Assembly (NCBI RefSeq): GCF_039831995.1
Contig: NZ_JBDOIO010000003.1
Location: 2,480,001 to 2,544,000, forward strand
Direction of reading: 5' to 3'
DNA: 64,000 nucleotides
Origin: Paenibacillus pabuli
GTDB lineage: Bacteria > Bacillota > Bacilli > Paenibacillales > Paenibacillaceae
The notes under the pieces were generated by a model that saw only the letters and a list, made by a program, of their open reading frames with translations, was not told the origin of the DNA and did no database searches. The translations under genes were made by a program, and so were the position numbers. Within the stretch, counting starts at the first letter, position 1. Each line of letters starts with the position of its first letter. Of the stretch, positions 9,293 through 17,539 are shown in pieces.

Positions 9293-10228
9293 TTATTTCC
9301 CCTGATAATGAACCCAGCGTTTAGACGTAATAAAAATAATTCCGGTTAATGCCATAACGATAATAAATAAAATCCAGGCCATTGCGGAGGCATAACCCAT
9401 TTTGAAATACCTAAATCCGTTCTCATATAAATACATGACGTAGAAAGTCATGGAATTTGCAGGAGTTCCTTGCCCTTTGGTCAACGTATAGGGAAGAGTA
9501 AACTGTTGGAATGCACCAATCATTCCCATCACAAGGTTGTAGAAAATAACGGGAGTGAGCAAAGGCAGGGTTACCTTTCTCGTTTTCTGAAACCAGTTAG
9601 CTCCATCGATTTGCGCCGCTTCATAGTACTCCTCAGGGATGTCTCCTAATCCAGCAAGGTAGATAACGACAGCTTGCCCAATACCCCAAAGCGACATCAG
9701 AATGAGAGAGGGCTTGGACCACGACTCACCACCAAGCCAAGCGGGCCCATCGATACCGATATTCGCTAACATCCCGTTCACCAATCCGAAGTTTGGATGT
9801 AACAGCCACATCCAGAGAACAGCCAGAGCTACTTGTGGCACGAGAGTAGGTAAGAAAAAGATCGTTCTGAATACAGCCATACCCTTGACCTTCATATTCA
9901 ACATCATAGCGAGTGCCACACCGAAAAATATACTTAATGGAACAAAAAATACCGTAAAATAAATCGTGTTGTATATGGATTTCCAAAACAGAGGATCATG
10001 GAAAAGATCTCTATAATTATTGATTCCGACAAATTCACCAGGTTGCAGAATGCTGTAAGTAGTGAAGCTGAAGTAGATGGACATTAGCATGGGAATTGCA
10101 TAAAAGCATAGCAGCCCTATAGCCCAAGGTGAAGCAAACAGCCACCCAATCACGTTAGTTCTGTGGAGTGCTCGTTTCCTTGCCGATGGAATTGCTTTTA
10201 CTTGAACTGGATCGGCCAGTTTCGCCAT
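9293..10228 (-). CDS. Carbohydrate ABC transporter permease, MalF type
   Basis: A 311-residue permease starting MAKLADPVQ. This ATG was preferred to upstream ATGs because GGAAGGAG lies 7 bases before it. It has a basic N-terminus, about six transmembrane helices and the EAA loop YYEAAQIDGANWFQKTRKVT. It pairs with the MalG-type protein encoded just downstream to form the membrane channel of a CUT1 sugar importer; the binding lipoprotein gene lies 72 bp upstream. The cre site and palindromic operator upstream of the operon would regulate all three genes. Confidence 0.9.
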   Translation of the reverse strand: MAKLADPVQVKAIPSARKRALHRTNVIGWLFASPWAIGLLCFYAIPMLMSIYFSFTTYSILQPGEFVGINNYRDLFHDPLFWKSIYNTIYFTVFFVPLSIFFGVALAMMLNMKVKGMAVFRTIFFLPTLVPQVALAVLWMWLLHPNFGLVNGMLANIGIDGPAWLGGESWSKPSLILMSLWGIGQAVVIYLAGLGDIPEEYYEAAQIDGANWFQKTRKVTLPLLTPVIFYNLVMGMIGAFQQFTLPYTLTKGQGTPANSMTFYVMYLYENGFRYFKMGYASAMAWILFIIVMALTGIIFITSKRWVHYQGK

Positions 10229-10300
10229 GTACATTCTCCTTCCAATTGTCATTCATGAATAGGCAAGGAGAGAGAGTTCGCTCCCTGCCTACCGAGCACC

Positions 10301-11602
10301 CTATTTGTCGTATTTTTCTAGAGCCTTATTAACAGTCTCTGTTACTCTATCCAGGTTCTCTTTCGGAGTACCGTTACCGCGGGTAGCCTTTTCCGTTGCG
10401 GAAGCTAACTCATTCCACAGCAGTTGTCCTTCAGGAATAACCGGGCGGTTATGTGAATTGGGCAAAATATTGATAAATTCCTTCATAATCGGATCGTCCT
10501 TGTAACCGTATTTGTCGTTAACCGAATCGATAACGGAAATTTGAGAGTCAGCGTTTAATAACGTTTGCCCCTCTTCTTTCCCTAAGAATTCGAGGAATTT
10601 CCAAGCAGCTGCGATGTTCTTGGCGCCTTTAGGGATAATAGCGGACCCGCCTCCCGACCATGTCGTAAAATTAGTACCTGTTGGGGTCGGTATTGGTGCA
10701 ACACCGTAGTTTAAATCCGGCTTAAATTTTTCGATACCCTTCACCGTAAAGTTCCCACTTATCTTCATGCTGACTTGACCGGAAATGAACGGATCCATTT
10801 CCTCCGTACCCGCTGCACTTGTGAATCCGGCAATATCCTCGACATTGTATTTTTTGCCGAAGTCGGTCATCCATTGTAGCGCTTCCACGACTTTAGGATC
10901 ATTTGCCGTAATTTTGCCGGTGGCAGCATCCTGGAATTCTCCTCCAAATGACCATCCCCAAGTATACAGCCAGCCTTGCGAATACCATGGGATGAACCCG
11001 ATCCGTTTGAAACGTTTACCTTCCTTGATGGTTAACTTTTCGGCGGCCGCTTCAAGCTCGGCGATCGTTTGTGGTGGTTTGTTGGGATCCAACCCCACTT
11101 CTTTGAAATGATCCTTATTGTAAAATAGCAGGCGAGAGTCCGTATCCATCGGCATTGCATAAAGCTTTCCTTGATAACTGGACTCCTCCCATGCAAATGG
11201 ATAATACATTTCCTTACGTATTCCGGATTCTGCTGCCATCGAGGATAAGTCAGTCAGAGAACCTTGCGCAGCCCAAGTACCGACCTTAAACCGATCGAAA
11301 AGTGCAACGTCAGGAGGATTGCCGCCTGCGACTGCAGTCAGCAGCTTCTGATCGGATCCCTCGTTGGATTCTGTATAAACCAAATTCATTTTGATCGTAG
11401 GGTTTTTCTCTTCAAATGCCTTCACGACTTTATTCATATTATCTAAATCAATGGAGGTAAGACCATGCCACATCGTAACCGTTGTAATCCCCTCTCCGGC
11501 CTGATCGCTAGAGCCTCCCTTCGTTGAACAAGCCGTTACAAGTAGTAACATAACCAGAAAGCAAACAAGAATTGGAAATGCGAATTTTTTGGATCTCCTC
11601 AT
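10301..11602 (-). CDS. Sugar-binding lipoprotein of the CUT1 ABC transporter
   Basis: A 433-residue lipoprotein with a signal peptide ending in the lipobox VTAC (residues ~22-25). The mature part is a typical family-1 sugar-binding protein: TTVTMWHGLTSIDLDNMNKV near the start, then the GGNPPDVALFD hinge region and a conserved PIPTPTG segment. It captures an oligosaccharide outside the cell and delivers it to the two permeases encoded downstream. It is the first gene of the operon and follows a ~520-bp regulatory spacer. The sugar cannot be told from the sequence. Confidence 0.9.
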   Translation of the reverse strand: MRRSKKFAFPILVCFLVMLLLVTACSTKGGSSDQAGEGITTVTMWHGLTSIDLDNMNKVVKAFEEKNPTIKMNLVYTESNEGSDQKLLTAVAGGNPPDVALFDRFKVGTWAAQGSLTDLSSMAAESGIRKEMYYPFAWEESSYQGKLYAMPMDTDSRLLFYNKDHFKEVGLDPNKPPQTIAELEAAAEKLTIKEGKRFKRIGFIPWYSQGWLYTWGWSFGGEFQDAATGKITANDPKVVEALQWMTDFGKKYNVEDIAGFTSAAGTEEMDPFISGQVSMKISGNFTVKGIEKFKPDLNYGVAPIPTPTGTNFTTWSGGGSAIIPKGAKNIAAAWKFLEFLGKEEGQTLLNADSQISVIDSVNDKYGYKDDPIMKEFINILPNSHNRPVIPEGQLLWNELASATEKATRGNGTPKENLDRVTETVNKALEKYDK

Positions 11603-11659
11603 TCAAAGTCCCCCTTAGTTAAATGAATTCGTTTAACTTGAATTCCTATAGGATCCACT

Positions 11660-11734
11660 TCATTTTCTGATCATCCACAATTTATGTAAGCGTTAACAAC
11701 TTTGGTGATATGAACTATTAAAATCAGAAAATGA
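11660..11734 (-). promoter_or_regulatory. Leader inverted repeat of the sugar ABC operon
   Basis: Two 12-bp arms, TCATTTTCTGAT (11660-11671) and ATCAGAAAATGA (11723-11734), are exact reverse complements 51 bases apart. TTCCTATA/TATAGGAA outside them extends the symmetry. In the operon transcript they could form a long stem enclosing the cre site. The role is unknown; the symmetry itself is certain. Confidence 0.5.
11685..11698. promoter_or_regulatory. CcpA catabolite-responsive element (cre)
   Basis: TGTAAGCGTTAACA fits the cre consensus TGWAANCGNTNWCA at every position. It lies ~85 bp upstream of the sugar-binding lipoprotein gene, downstream of the presumed promoter, the usual place for carbon catabolite repression by CcpA/HPr-Ser-P. 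Confidence 0.8.
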
Positions 11735-11769
11735 TGAACACCGTGAATTTGTTATAGGAACCCACTAGT

Positions 11770-11785
11770 TATACTAAGTATATTA
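11770..11785. promoter_or_regulatory. Putative operator for the GntR/LacI-type regulator (ABC promoter)
   Basis: TATACTAAGTATATTA occurs here and again, inside a longer perfect palindrome, in the promoter of the regulator gene itself (13276-13294). No other shared palindrome was seen between the two promoters. A role as binding site of the adjacent regulator is inferred. Confidence 0.6.
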
Positions 11786-11822
11786 ATATGACATCATAAA
11801 ACATGTCAATTGCAATATTACG

Positions 11823-11841
11823 ACATCACTATTCATGATGT
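11823..11841. promoter_or_regulatory. Small inverted repeat upstream of the ABC operon
   Basis: ACATCA (11823-11828) and TGATGT (11836-11841) are reverse complements around a 7-base centre. This could be another protein-binding site or chance in AT-rich DNA. Nothing else was recognised between 11842 and the terminator at 12048. Confidence 0.3.
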
Positions 11842-12047
11842 ATGGCTATAATTTAGATATAGAAATCGACGTTTCAAGGTTGGTTAATCTCCGGTCCCCT
11901 AACCAATTCCCTGATGTGAAATATGCTTTACCATAAGAAAATCGCCTATCGACATACTTCATAGAAGACAGACCGCGTTTAAAAGGGGTTTTTCTTGCGA
12001 TATCAGGTCAGGAAGGTCCCTGCTTCGAAGTTTATATGTCTGATATC

Positions 12048-12089
12048 AAAAAAAGTGCCGATAAGCCCCTTGGGACTTCTCGACACTTT
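12048..12089 (-). terminator. Terminator of the GntR/LacI-type regulator gene
   Basis: Read on the minus strand, a long slightly imperfect hairpin (AAAGTG...CACTTT at the base, loop AA) ends in seven T residues. It lies 38 bp past the stop codon of the regulator at 12127. Confidence 0.8.
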
Positions 12090-12126
12090 GAACAATTGCT
12101 TTGGTTTAGCTACACTTGTATAAACC

Positions 12127-13251
12127 CTACCTGTTATTTTTCACGACCATACGATGTTTAATAATGTTCAGCTCGGGAACTGCTGTTCCATGCAATTGAG
12201 AGATTAACATATCCACTGCCAATTCACCCATCTGCTTCTCATCCTGCTTAATATGAGTGAAGATGGGTTGACCCAGGTGATCATTCAGGGAGTCGAAACA
12301 AACGATCTCGAATTCCTCCAGAGATTTCCCCATCGAGTGGATGACTTGAGCCAGCATGGTAGCTATTAGAAATTCCGATGCGACAAACGCCTTTACATCA
12401 GGGTGTTGTTTCAAAAAATGCTCTACTGTTTCTTTATCACTTTCAATCGCTGTTCCGTTTATGTTCTTGGGAAGGGTGCCCTTCAAGTTTGTTAATACAT
12501 AATCTTTGTTCAAATTCATTCCTTCCTGGGTGAAGGCAAACGTATATCCGAGCAGCCTTTCCTCCAATGTTGAAGTGTTCTCTTCCGGCGGAGATAAAAA
12601 GGCAATTTTTTTATGACCTTTGCTAATCAGATGACGCGTAAGATCCATGGCTGCTTTCTTATTGTCTGTATATACCGAACAAACCGGAATTCCTTTTAGA
12701 TATCTATCGGCCAAAACAATGGGAAACCGATCTAATACAAGTCGAAGCAGTTCAGAATTATAGTGTTGACCATGAATGGGGGTCACGATTAATCCTTTGA
12801 TGCCTAAACCAATAAATAAGTCAATCGCACGTTTTTCCTCATCCCGATCCCCCCAGGTTCGCTTGATAATGAGTTGATAATTATGCTCAGCACTCCGCTT
12901 TTCCATCGATCTAAGAAGTTGTAAACCAAACTCGTCAGAAAAATTCGGTATAATAAACCCGATCAACTGCTTATCATCCTCAGGAACCAAGGTCGTTCTT
13001 ACCTCTGAATAGTGCTTCGGTTCTTGTCCTCCAATTATACCATCGGCCACAAATGAACCCTTCCCTTGTATCCGTTTAATAACCCCAGAATCTGCCAATT
13101 TCTCCAGAGCCTTTTTAGATGTAATACGACTGACGCCAAATTGTTCAGCCAACTCTTTTTCAGAAGAGACTCGGTCTCCTTCTTTTAATCGACCTTCTTT
13201 AATCTCTTGTACAATATAGATATATATCTGCTCGTATAAATGCAATTCCAC
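12127..13251 (-). CDS. Transcriptional regulator: GntR wHTH fused to LacI-type sensor domain
   Basis: The 374-residue protein starts at GTG 13251 (VELHLYEQIYIYIV) behind GGTGG. An N-terminal GntR winged helix spans residues ~5-75 (SSEKELAEQFGVSRITSKKA, KRIQGKGSFV). A LacI/periplasmic-binding-protein-like effector domain spans ~95-370 (QLIGFIIPNFSDEFGLQLL, HKKIAFLSPPE). This is the AraR architecture: a sugar repressor released by its ligand. The frame stays open for a further 49 codons upstream, but that stretch is antisense to a transposase remnant and is not part of the gene. It is probably the repressor of the adjacent ABC operon and of itself, through the shared palindrome. Confidence 0.85.
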   Translation of the reverse strand: MELHLYEQIYIYIVQEIKEGRLKEGDRVSSEKELAEQFGVSRITSKKALEKLADSGVIKRIQGKGSFVADGIIGGQEPKHYSEVRTTLVPEDDKQLIGFIIPNFSDEFGLQLLRSMEKRSAEHNYQLIIKRTWGDRDEEKRAIDLFIGLGIKGLIVTPIHGQHYNSELLRLVLDRFPIVLADRYLKGIPVCSVYTDNKKAAMDLTRHLISKGHKKIAFLSPPEENTSTLEERLLGYTFAFTQEGMNLNKDYVLTNLKGTLPKNINGTAIESDKETVEHFLKQHPDVKAFVASEFLIATMLAQVIHSMGKSLEEFEIVCFDSLNDHLGQPIFTHIKQDEKQMGELAVDMLISQLHGTAVPELNIIKHRMVVKNNR

Positions 13252-13275
13252 AAAACCACCCTGACATCGTAATAT

Positions 13276-13294
13276 TAATATACTAAGTATATTA
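13276..13294. promoter_or_regulatory. Palindromic operator in the regulator promoter
   Basis: TAATATACTAAGTATATTA is a perfect 19-bp palindrome around a central A, 24 bp upstream of the regulator's GTG start. Its right part recurs at 11770-11785 before the ABC operon, which suggests autoregulation. Confidence 0.65.
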
Positions 13295-13300
13295 CACAAG

Positions 13301-13612
13301 GAGTAATTCGCAAAGTTACTGAGATTACCGACGAACTTCTGTGGCATGGCGTCTTCCAAGTCTACGGTGTCAGACCTCTGCTTACAGTTAAACCCCATGG
13401 TAGGGCATGGAATAACCGACCCTTAGTCGAAAGCCGATTCCCGTTTATCTTAGTGGATGCGATGGTGGTGAAGGTCCGTTGTACAGGCATCAATACCGAA
13501 GGTTATCGGGGGATTCTAGGTTTAATGCTCGGTGATACAGAATCTGAAGCGAGCTGAAGCGAATTTTTTTGCCTCTCTTAAAAGCAGAGGACTTCGCGGA
13601 ATGGATCTCTAA
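13301..13612 (+). pseudogene. IS256-family (mutator-type) transposase remnant
   Basis: Translating the plus strand in shifting frames gives successive pieces of an IS256-type transposase: RKVTEITDELL, then SSKSTVSDLCLQL, then AWNNRPL with FPFILVDAMVVKVR (the region of the first catalytic Asp), GYRGILGLMLGDTESEAS, SEFF and RGLRGMDL. At least three frameshifts or stops separate them, and both ends of the element are gone. It forms the distal border of the cassette array and may have truncated the last attC-like site. Confidence 0.75.
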
Positions 13613-13702
13613 ATGGATTATTATCTATTGGACAGGACGTCGGCCAACAACCATTCATTTAATCTACTTTAAAATCAATTATCTCTCGTTGTTTTGCATA
13701 TC

Positions 13703-13720
13703 GCGCAGCGTGAATTCCCG
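13703..13720. repeat. attC-like half-site remnant at the distal end of the array
   Basis: GCGCAGCGTGAATT matches the conserved right half (GCAGCGTGAATATTATGTTA-type) of the attC-like repeats. The rest of the site is missing, probably lost with the insertion of the IS256 element on its left. It marks where the last cassette once ended. Confidence 0.45.
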
Positions 13721-13747
13721 ACTTCTCGATCTACTTACAACTCTTCA

Positions 13748-14111
13748 TTATTTTATTATTTCTCCATACCAATTAACGATTGTTATTTCTTTATCTTTTA
13801 ATAGGCACCAATCATTTATTTCACCTATTAATTTTGGAGTGATTATTTCATCATGACATTTTGGTGTTAATACTCTCCTGTACCCAAGATATTCTCTTGT
13901 CCAGCCTTCAAATTCTTCTCCAATGATCACAATTTTCGGTTTTTTTTTTAATACTGTACTGACCAACTTCGTAGGTGACCAAAAACTTTTTATCTTCAGA
14001 AATGATATGTAATTTAACTATCCCTTCGTCATCAATATCCGGTTCAACATACCAATAGAATAATCGATTTAAACGTATGATCTTACGTTTGTATTTTTTC
14101 CTTACTCCCAT
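13748..14111 (-). pseudogene. Cassette 10: small unknown protein split at an A10 run
   Basis: Two overlapping minus-strand frames join into one ~120-residue protein if a run of ten A residues (complement of T 13940-13949) is read as nine. The first half is MGVRKKYKRKIIRLNRLFYW...VGQYSIKKK and the second is PKIVIIGEEFEGWTREYLG...VNWYGEIIK. As written, translation of the first frame stops soon after the run. The protein is not recognised; its size resembles small immunity-type proteins. It may be a true pseudogene, a homopolymer sequencing error, or a gene read by transcriptional slippage on the A run. It is flanked on the right by an attC-like site. Confidence 0.6.
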
Positions 14112-14148
14112 AACTCACCCCGAGAACTTAATTAGATTTTGGCAATTT

Positions 14149-14247
14149 CAGCTAACGTTCCCGTATTCACGACCTCAGCGTATGCTGAGGTGTCGGCTCC
14201 TGCCGGACCAAGGACGAATGTCCGCAGCGTGAATATTATGTTAGCTG
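14149..14247. repeat. attC-like site 1 (99 bp)
   Basis: Starts CAGCTAAC and ends GTTAGCTG. Conserved inner arms GTATTCACGACC and GCAGCGTGAATATTAT flank a variable hairpin part (GCGTATGC, GGCTCCTGCCGGACC). Closely related in its inner part to sites 5 and 8. Confidence 0.8.
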
Positions 14248-14286
14248 ATGTTCCTGTCTTCTTATAAATACTAATAATCACAATTT

Positions 14287-14880
14287 CTAAAGAAACCACT
14301 CATACATTCTATCTTTCATTTTATTAGCTGTAGCTCGATCTCTTCGATAAATCCATTCAAAGAGCGGCTTATCAATAAAATCTTTCAAGTCATATTTGGA
14401 TTGCTCAAGACAAGATAAAATTTCCTCAAACTTAAAATCAATATGGAAAACGTCCGATCGATCATTAGAATCTGGATTATCAGACCAGACGATGGCCATG
14501 TTATCCTTATAAGTTATTCCCGGTGATGGATCATGTCCAAGCCAGGGACTCTCTCTATTAATAATAGAATTATAAATCTCCCTAAATTGTTCTAGACCAC
14601 AGCAACAACTTGGCATAATACATTTTTCTTCACTTTCAAAAAAAGCAACACCGCCCAAAATAGCTACAGATTCATTCGCAAATAGATCATTAAAAGTGTC
14701 TTCCATTGATTGATCTACATTTGTATTGCTATATCCAAATAAGTGTATTAAAAAGAGTTCAACTTCAGAAGATGTACACTCGCTCGAAAGCGTAAGAAAC
14801 TCTGAGCGATTCACATCATTGTCAAACCACTTTGGACAATCATAATACGGTTCTCTAATAACTGGTTTTGTATAAGACAT
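14287..14880 (-). CDS. Cassette 9: hypothetical protein
   Basis: A 197-residue acidic protein (MSYTKPVIREPYYDCPKW...) without signal peptide or membrane segment. AGAGGTG precedes the ATG. It has a Cys cluster (PSCCCG) and a tryptophan-containing C-terminus, and is not recognised; its size and acidity resemble immunity or antitoxin-like cassette proteins. Flanks: TAGCTAAC on the right (14920) and GTTAGCTG on the left (14240), complementary at 7 of 8 positions, which defines it as one cassette. Confidence 0.65.
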   Translation of the reverse strand: MSYTKPVIREPYYDCPKWFDNDVNRSEFLTLSSECTSSEVELFLIHLFGYSNTNVDQSMEDTFNDLFANESVAILGGVAFFESEEKCIMPSCCCGLEQFREIYNSIINRESPWLGHDPSPGITYKDNMAIVWSDNPDSNDRSDVFHIDFKFEEILSCLEQSKYDLKDFIDKPLFEWIYRRDRATANKMKDRMYEWFL

Positions 14881-14919
14881 CTCTGAATTTACACCTCTAA
14901 ATAGGTAGTTTAGGGAATT

Positions 14920-15080
14920 TAGCTAACGTATCTACGAATCAAAGAGGCTTAAAGAAGTGTCGTTAACTGAATGCGACGGACTTAGTCTCGTAGAGTTGTG
15001 AGCTGAATCCGCTTCTCTGATTACCTCAACTTGCGAAATAAAGGGCCGAATGGCCCGCAACGTAGACACCTTGTTTTCAG
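14920..15080. repeat. attC-like site 2 (161 bp, degenerate)
   Basis: Starts TAGCTAAC and ends GTTTTCAG. The inner arms are less well kept than in the other sites (CGTATCTACGAATC on the left), and it contains the hairpin GGGCCGAATGGCCC. Confidence 0.55.
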
Positions 15081-15105
15081 ATGTCTTCGTCTTCCTGAAA
15101 TACAT

Positions 15106-15649
15106 TTAAATATCTTGGTATTCATTCATTATTCTCGTAATAAATTTTGTCTTTCCAGCAGTATAGGCTTGGCGATTGTTCCTGTATTTATTAGCTAGTT
15201 GGAACTTTAACTTCCCATACTCAGATACTAATAAGGGATGCTTTTTTAGTATATCTCTGAACATTATATGTCTTTTCAATTCTTGACTTTCCCTATTGCA
15301 TACGTATAGATGATGTTCGTGCTTCTCATTGCCCTTCACTAGTGTAGGGTACATAAACGTCCCTTCTTGCAAATGCTTCTCTGTTTTTAATCCCCAAATC
15401 ACCTTCATGAATATATCCCAACTCTTCTAACTTTTTGATTACCTGTGGTAGGCAGGCCATAGATTCAATTACTACATCTATATCAATAATTGGTTTGGCT
15501 GAAAGACTCGGGATTGCTGTACTTCCAACGTGTTCAATTCGTAATACCAGACCATTTAATTTGTTGGATATAATCGATTCTATTATATTGAATGCTCTTG
15601 GCCATTCACTATTGTATCCTTCAATAATTACTGGTTTTTGAATCTTCAT
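15106..15649 (-). pseudogene. Cassette 8: GrpB/UPF0157-family protein, frameshifted
   Basis: The N-terminal half (to NREAFARRDVYVPYTSEG) and the C-terminal half (from NEKHEHHLYVCNRESQELKRH to the end) lie in different minus-strand frames. One base must be skipped near 15355 to restore a ~180-residue GrpB-family protein. The family has a nucleotidyltransferase-like fold: RIEHVGSTAIPSLSAKPIID carries the GS and D motif, and HHLYVC and YTAGKTKFI are conserved. Its function is not established. The flanking sequences (CTGATAGT right, GTTTTCAG left) match only partly, in line with an old cassette. Confidence 0.75.
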
Positions 15650-15685
15650 TGGAATGCTCCTTGCGTAATTATTTTACGAAGATTT

Positions 15686-15836
15686 CTGATAGTGTTCTTG
15701 TATTCACAAGACGACCCAGCTTTAGATAACTCTTATCTTAGGCTGGGTCGTATGTTGTTCGAGTGTTCTTCCATGATTATACATCTAAAAAACTAAGGGA
15801 TGGTATCCCGTAGCTTGAAATACAGTGTTAAGCGCC
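15686..15836. repeat. attC-like site 3 (151 bp)
   Basis: Starts CTGATAGTGTTC and ends GTTAAGCGCC. It contains GTATTCAC and the partner TAGCTTGAAATACA, with a strong inner hairpin GACCCAGC...GCTGGGTC (about 15713-15750). Confidence 0.6.
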
Positions 15837-15886
15837 GTTACTACTTTCGAAGCATGACCTAACAACTTTTGATCAAGATTCCAACT

Positions 15887-16540
15887 CTATTTTTTATTTT
15901 GGTAAACAAACTCAACTTCACCATCTAACAGGTATCGATATTCAAATAATTGCATTGTTCTTTCCCTAATTCTCTCCCTTATAGCCGTTGTTAGGCTTAC
16001 TGATCCTCTTGATCCAAGATAACCATTATCAATAAATGTCTTCTCTACAAATTTTGATTCCCTTAAGTGATACTGTAACCATTCTTTCTGCGATTCAATT
16101 AGTGCTTCTCTTGGTTCTCTATCCAACTTAGAAAGAAGCGTTTTATATATTTGATTCAACTCTTTATCCCAAATCTCTGTATATTTGCCTTCCAATGTAC
16201 CCCATTCCAATGTTGTAATAATCTCATTGGAATTTAGAAATTCATTAAATTCCACTTCATAATCATGATCTATAGGATTTCGAAGCATTTCATCATAAAA
16301 TTCTCCTTTCAAATCAAGCTTTCCAATGCTAATGGGTAATATTTTATTATTAGCAGTATCTGATCGACCTTCCGTTATTTCTTTTGATTCTGTTCCATCA
16401 CCTGTACTCACTACATCAGGAGGCAGTTCAGAATTCATTATTGAATTAGTTTCGCTGTTTAAAGTAGTCGGTAGACTACTATCTTGACAAGATGAACACA
16501 ATATCGTAATAAAAAATAATAAGAGTATCTTACCTTTCAT
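15887..16540 (-). CDS. Cassette 7: LprI/DUF1311-like lipoprotein
   Basis: A 217-residue lipoprotein: signal peptide with lipobox LCSSC (Cys ~18), a Ser/Thr-rich linker to ~75, then a C-terminal LprI-N (DUF1311)-like domain. That domain has WDKELNQIYKTLLSKLD, ESQKEWLQYHLRE and a GS..... RERTMQLFEYRY tail. LprI-type domains occur in lysozyme inhibitors and in many small surface lipoproteins. An AAGGAG ribosome binding site precedes the ATG. Flanks GCGCATAAC (right) and GTTAAGCGC (left) are complementary at 8 of 9 positions. A cell-surface protective role is possible but not shown. Confidence 0.7.
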   Translation of the reverse strand: MKGKILLLFFITILCSSCQDSSLPTTLNSETNSIMNSELPPDVVSTGDGTESKEITEGRSDTANNKILPISIGKLDLKGEFYDEMLRNPIDHDYEVEFNEFLNSNEIITTLEWGTLEGKYTEIWDKELNQIYKTLLSKLDREPREALIESQKEWLQYHLRESKFVEKTFIDNGYLGSRGSVSLTTAIRERIRERTMQLFEYRYLLDGEVEFVYQNKK

Positions 16541-16583
16541 AAGTTATCTCCTTAAATATGATCTTTAATATTTACAGGTAATG

Positions 16584-16748
16584 GCGCATAACGTTTTGTA
16601 TTGACGACGTCCTGGCCCCTTAGAGTCGCTGCTATTAGTTGTGAGGCTTGCCGAACACCTAATGCAGTAACGTCCCGACGGGCTTAGGGGGCTGGATGGG
16701 GTCACTCGCTTCTCAGAGTGACCCCGAGCGTCAATGTGGTGTTAGTCG
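16584..16748. repeat. attC-like site 4 (165 bp)
   Basis: Starts GCGCATAAC and ends GTTAGTCG. Inner arms are TGTATTGACGACG and CGAGCGTCAATGTGG. It holds a strong hairpin, GGGGTCACTC...GAGTGACCCC (about 16699-16725). The last bases overlap the stop codon of cassette 6. Confidence 0.65.
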
Positions 16749-17509
16749 AGGGAAGTTCTGGAAGCATCCATTGTATTTAAAGCATTCTCAAAATAGCTAT
16801 ATACTTCATCTGCAATTCCCAGAAACTCTTCAACAAGTACATCACTATCCAAGTAACAAACATACAGATACTCAACTAAAGCGGAGCCAATCTCACAATA
16901 GTTTATTATGGCATTCTTCATCTCAATAATGTCATCTTGCCATACACCTGTATCTACTATAACCAAAGAGTATAATGCACGAATTAATCTCTTCGAATAC
17001 CCTTTAATATATCTAGTTTTCAGCGTGTGATCACTAGCAGTAGAAAGTGAACGACGTACACGATCTACTTCTTCCTTGGTCTCTGTATTTAAGTCTAAAA
17101 TGAACGCTGGAGAAATAATGATCGGTGGTACTTTTTCACCAATGTCATCACCATATAGGCAAACACAAATGATCTTAACCCAAAAACCCCACTCATGTGG
17201 TTTACTTAATACATCGTCAATCGAGCAAATGATCGTATCAATCTTAGTGACTATTGGATATTCTTTCAAAAGCCTGTCTTTAATATTTGACAATCTTTCG
17301 TAATCAATATCTTCGGGATTTTCACAGACAATAGTAAAGTCCGCATCTGACTTAAAAGGTTTAGCGGTTCCTTTGGGAATCGAGCCACACATATAAATGC
17401 TATGAATCTTACCTTTAAATTCGGTAAGGATCTGATCTATATACTTATCAACCAAATCCTTATATTCACTTTGTATTTCAATTTTATTTATAACTTTTTC
17501 TAGTATCAT
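16742..17509 (-). CDS. Cassette 6: nucleotidyltransferase-fold protein (aadA-like)
   Basis: A 255-residue protein with the polymerase-beta-type nucleotidyltransferase motif: CGSIPKGTAKPFKSDADFTI contains the GSxxxG and SDxD elements that bind nucleotide and metal. A helical C-terminal domain follows (~150-255). The layout resembles aminoglycoside adenylyltransferases and related small-molecule nucleotidyltransferases, which are classic integron cassette genes. The substrate cannot be told here. AGGAGG precedes the ATG. Flanks CGGCTAAC (right) and GTTAGTCG (left) are complementary at 7 of 8 positions. The stop codon lies within the left site. Confidence 0.8.
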   Translation of the reverse strand: MILEKVINKIEIQSEYKDLVDKYIDQILTEFKGKIHSIYMCGSIPKGTAKPFKSDADFTIVCENPEDIDYERLSNIKDRLLKEYPIVTKIDTIICSIDDVLSKPHEWGFWVKIICVCLYGDDIGEKVPPIIISPAFILDLNTETKEEVDRVRRSLSTASDHTLKTRYIKGYSKRLIRALYSLVIVDTGVWQDDIIEMKNAIINYCEIGSALVEYLYVCYLDSDVLVEEFLGIADEVYSYFENALNTMDASRTSLD

Positions 17510-17539
17510 ATAGACTCCTCCTAAACTAAGAACTTCTTT

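Noticed and set aside
11842..12047. Possible transposase-like remnant in the sugar operon spacer
   Set aside because: Translated pieces are too short and interrupted to assign to a family.
13252..13398. N-terminal extension of the GntR/LacI-type regulator (49 extra codons)
   Set aside because: The stretch is antisense to an IS256 transposase remnant and contains the regulator's own operator; a GTG start with ribosome binding site lies at 13251.
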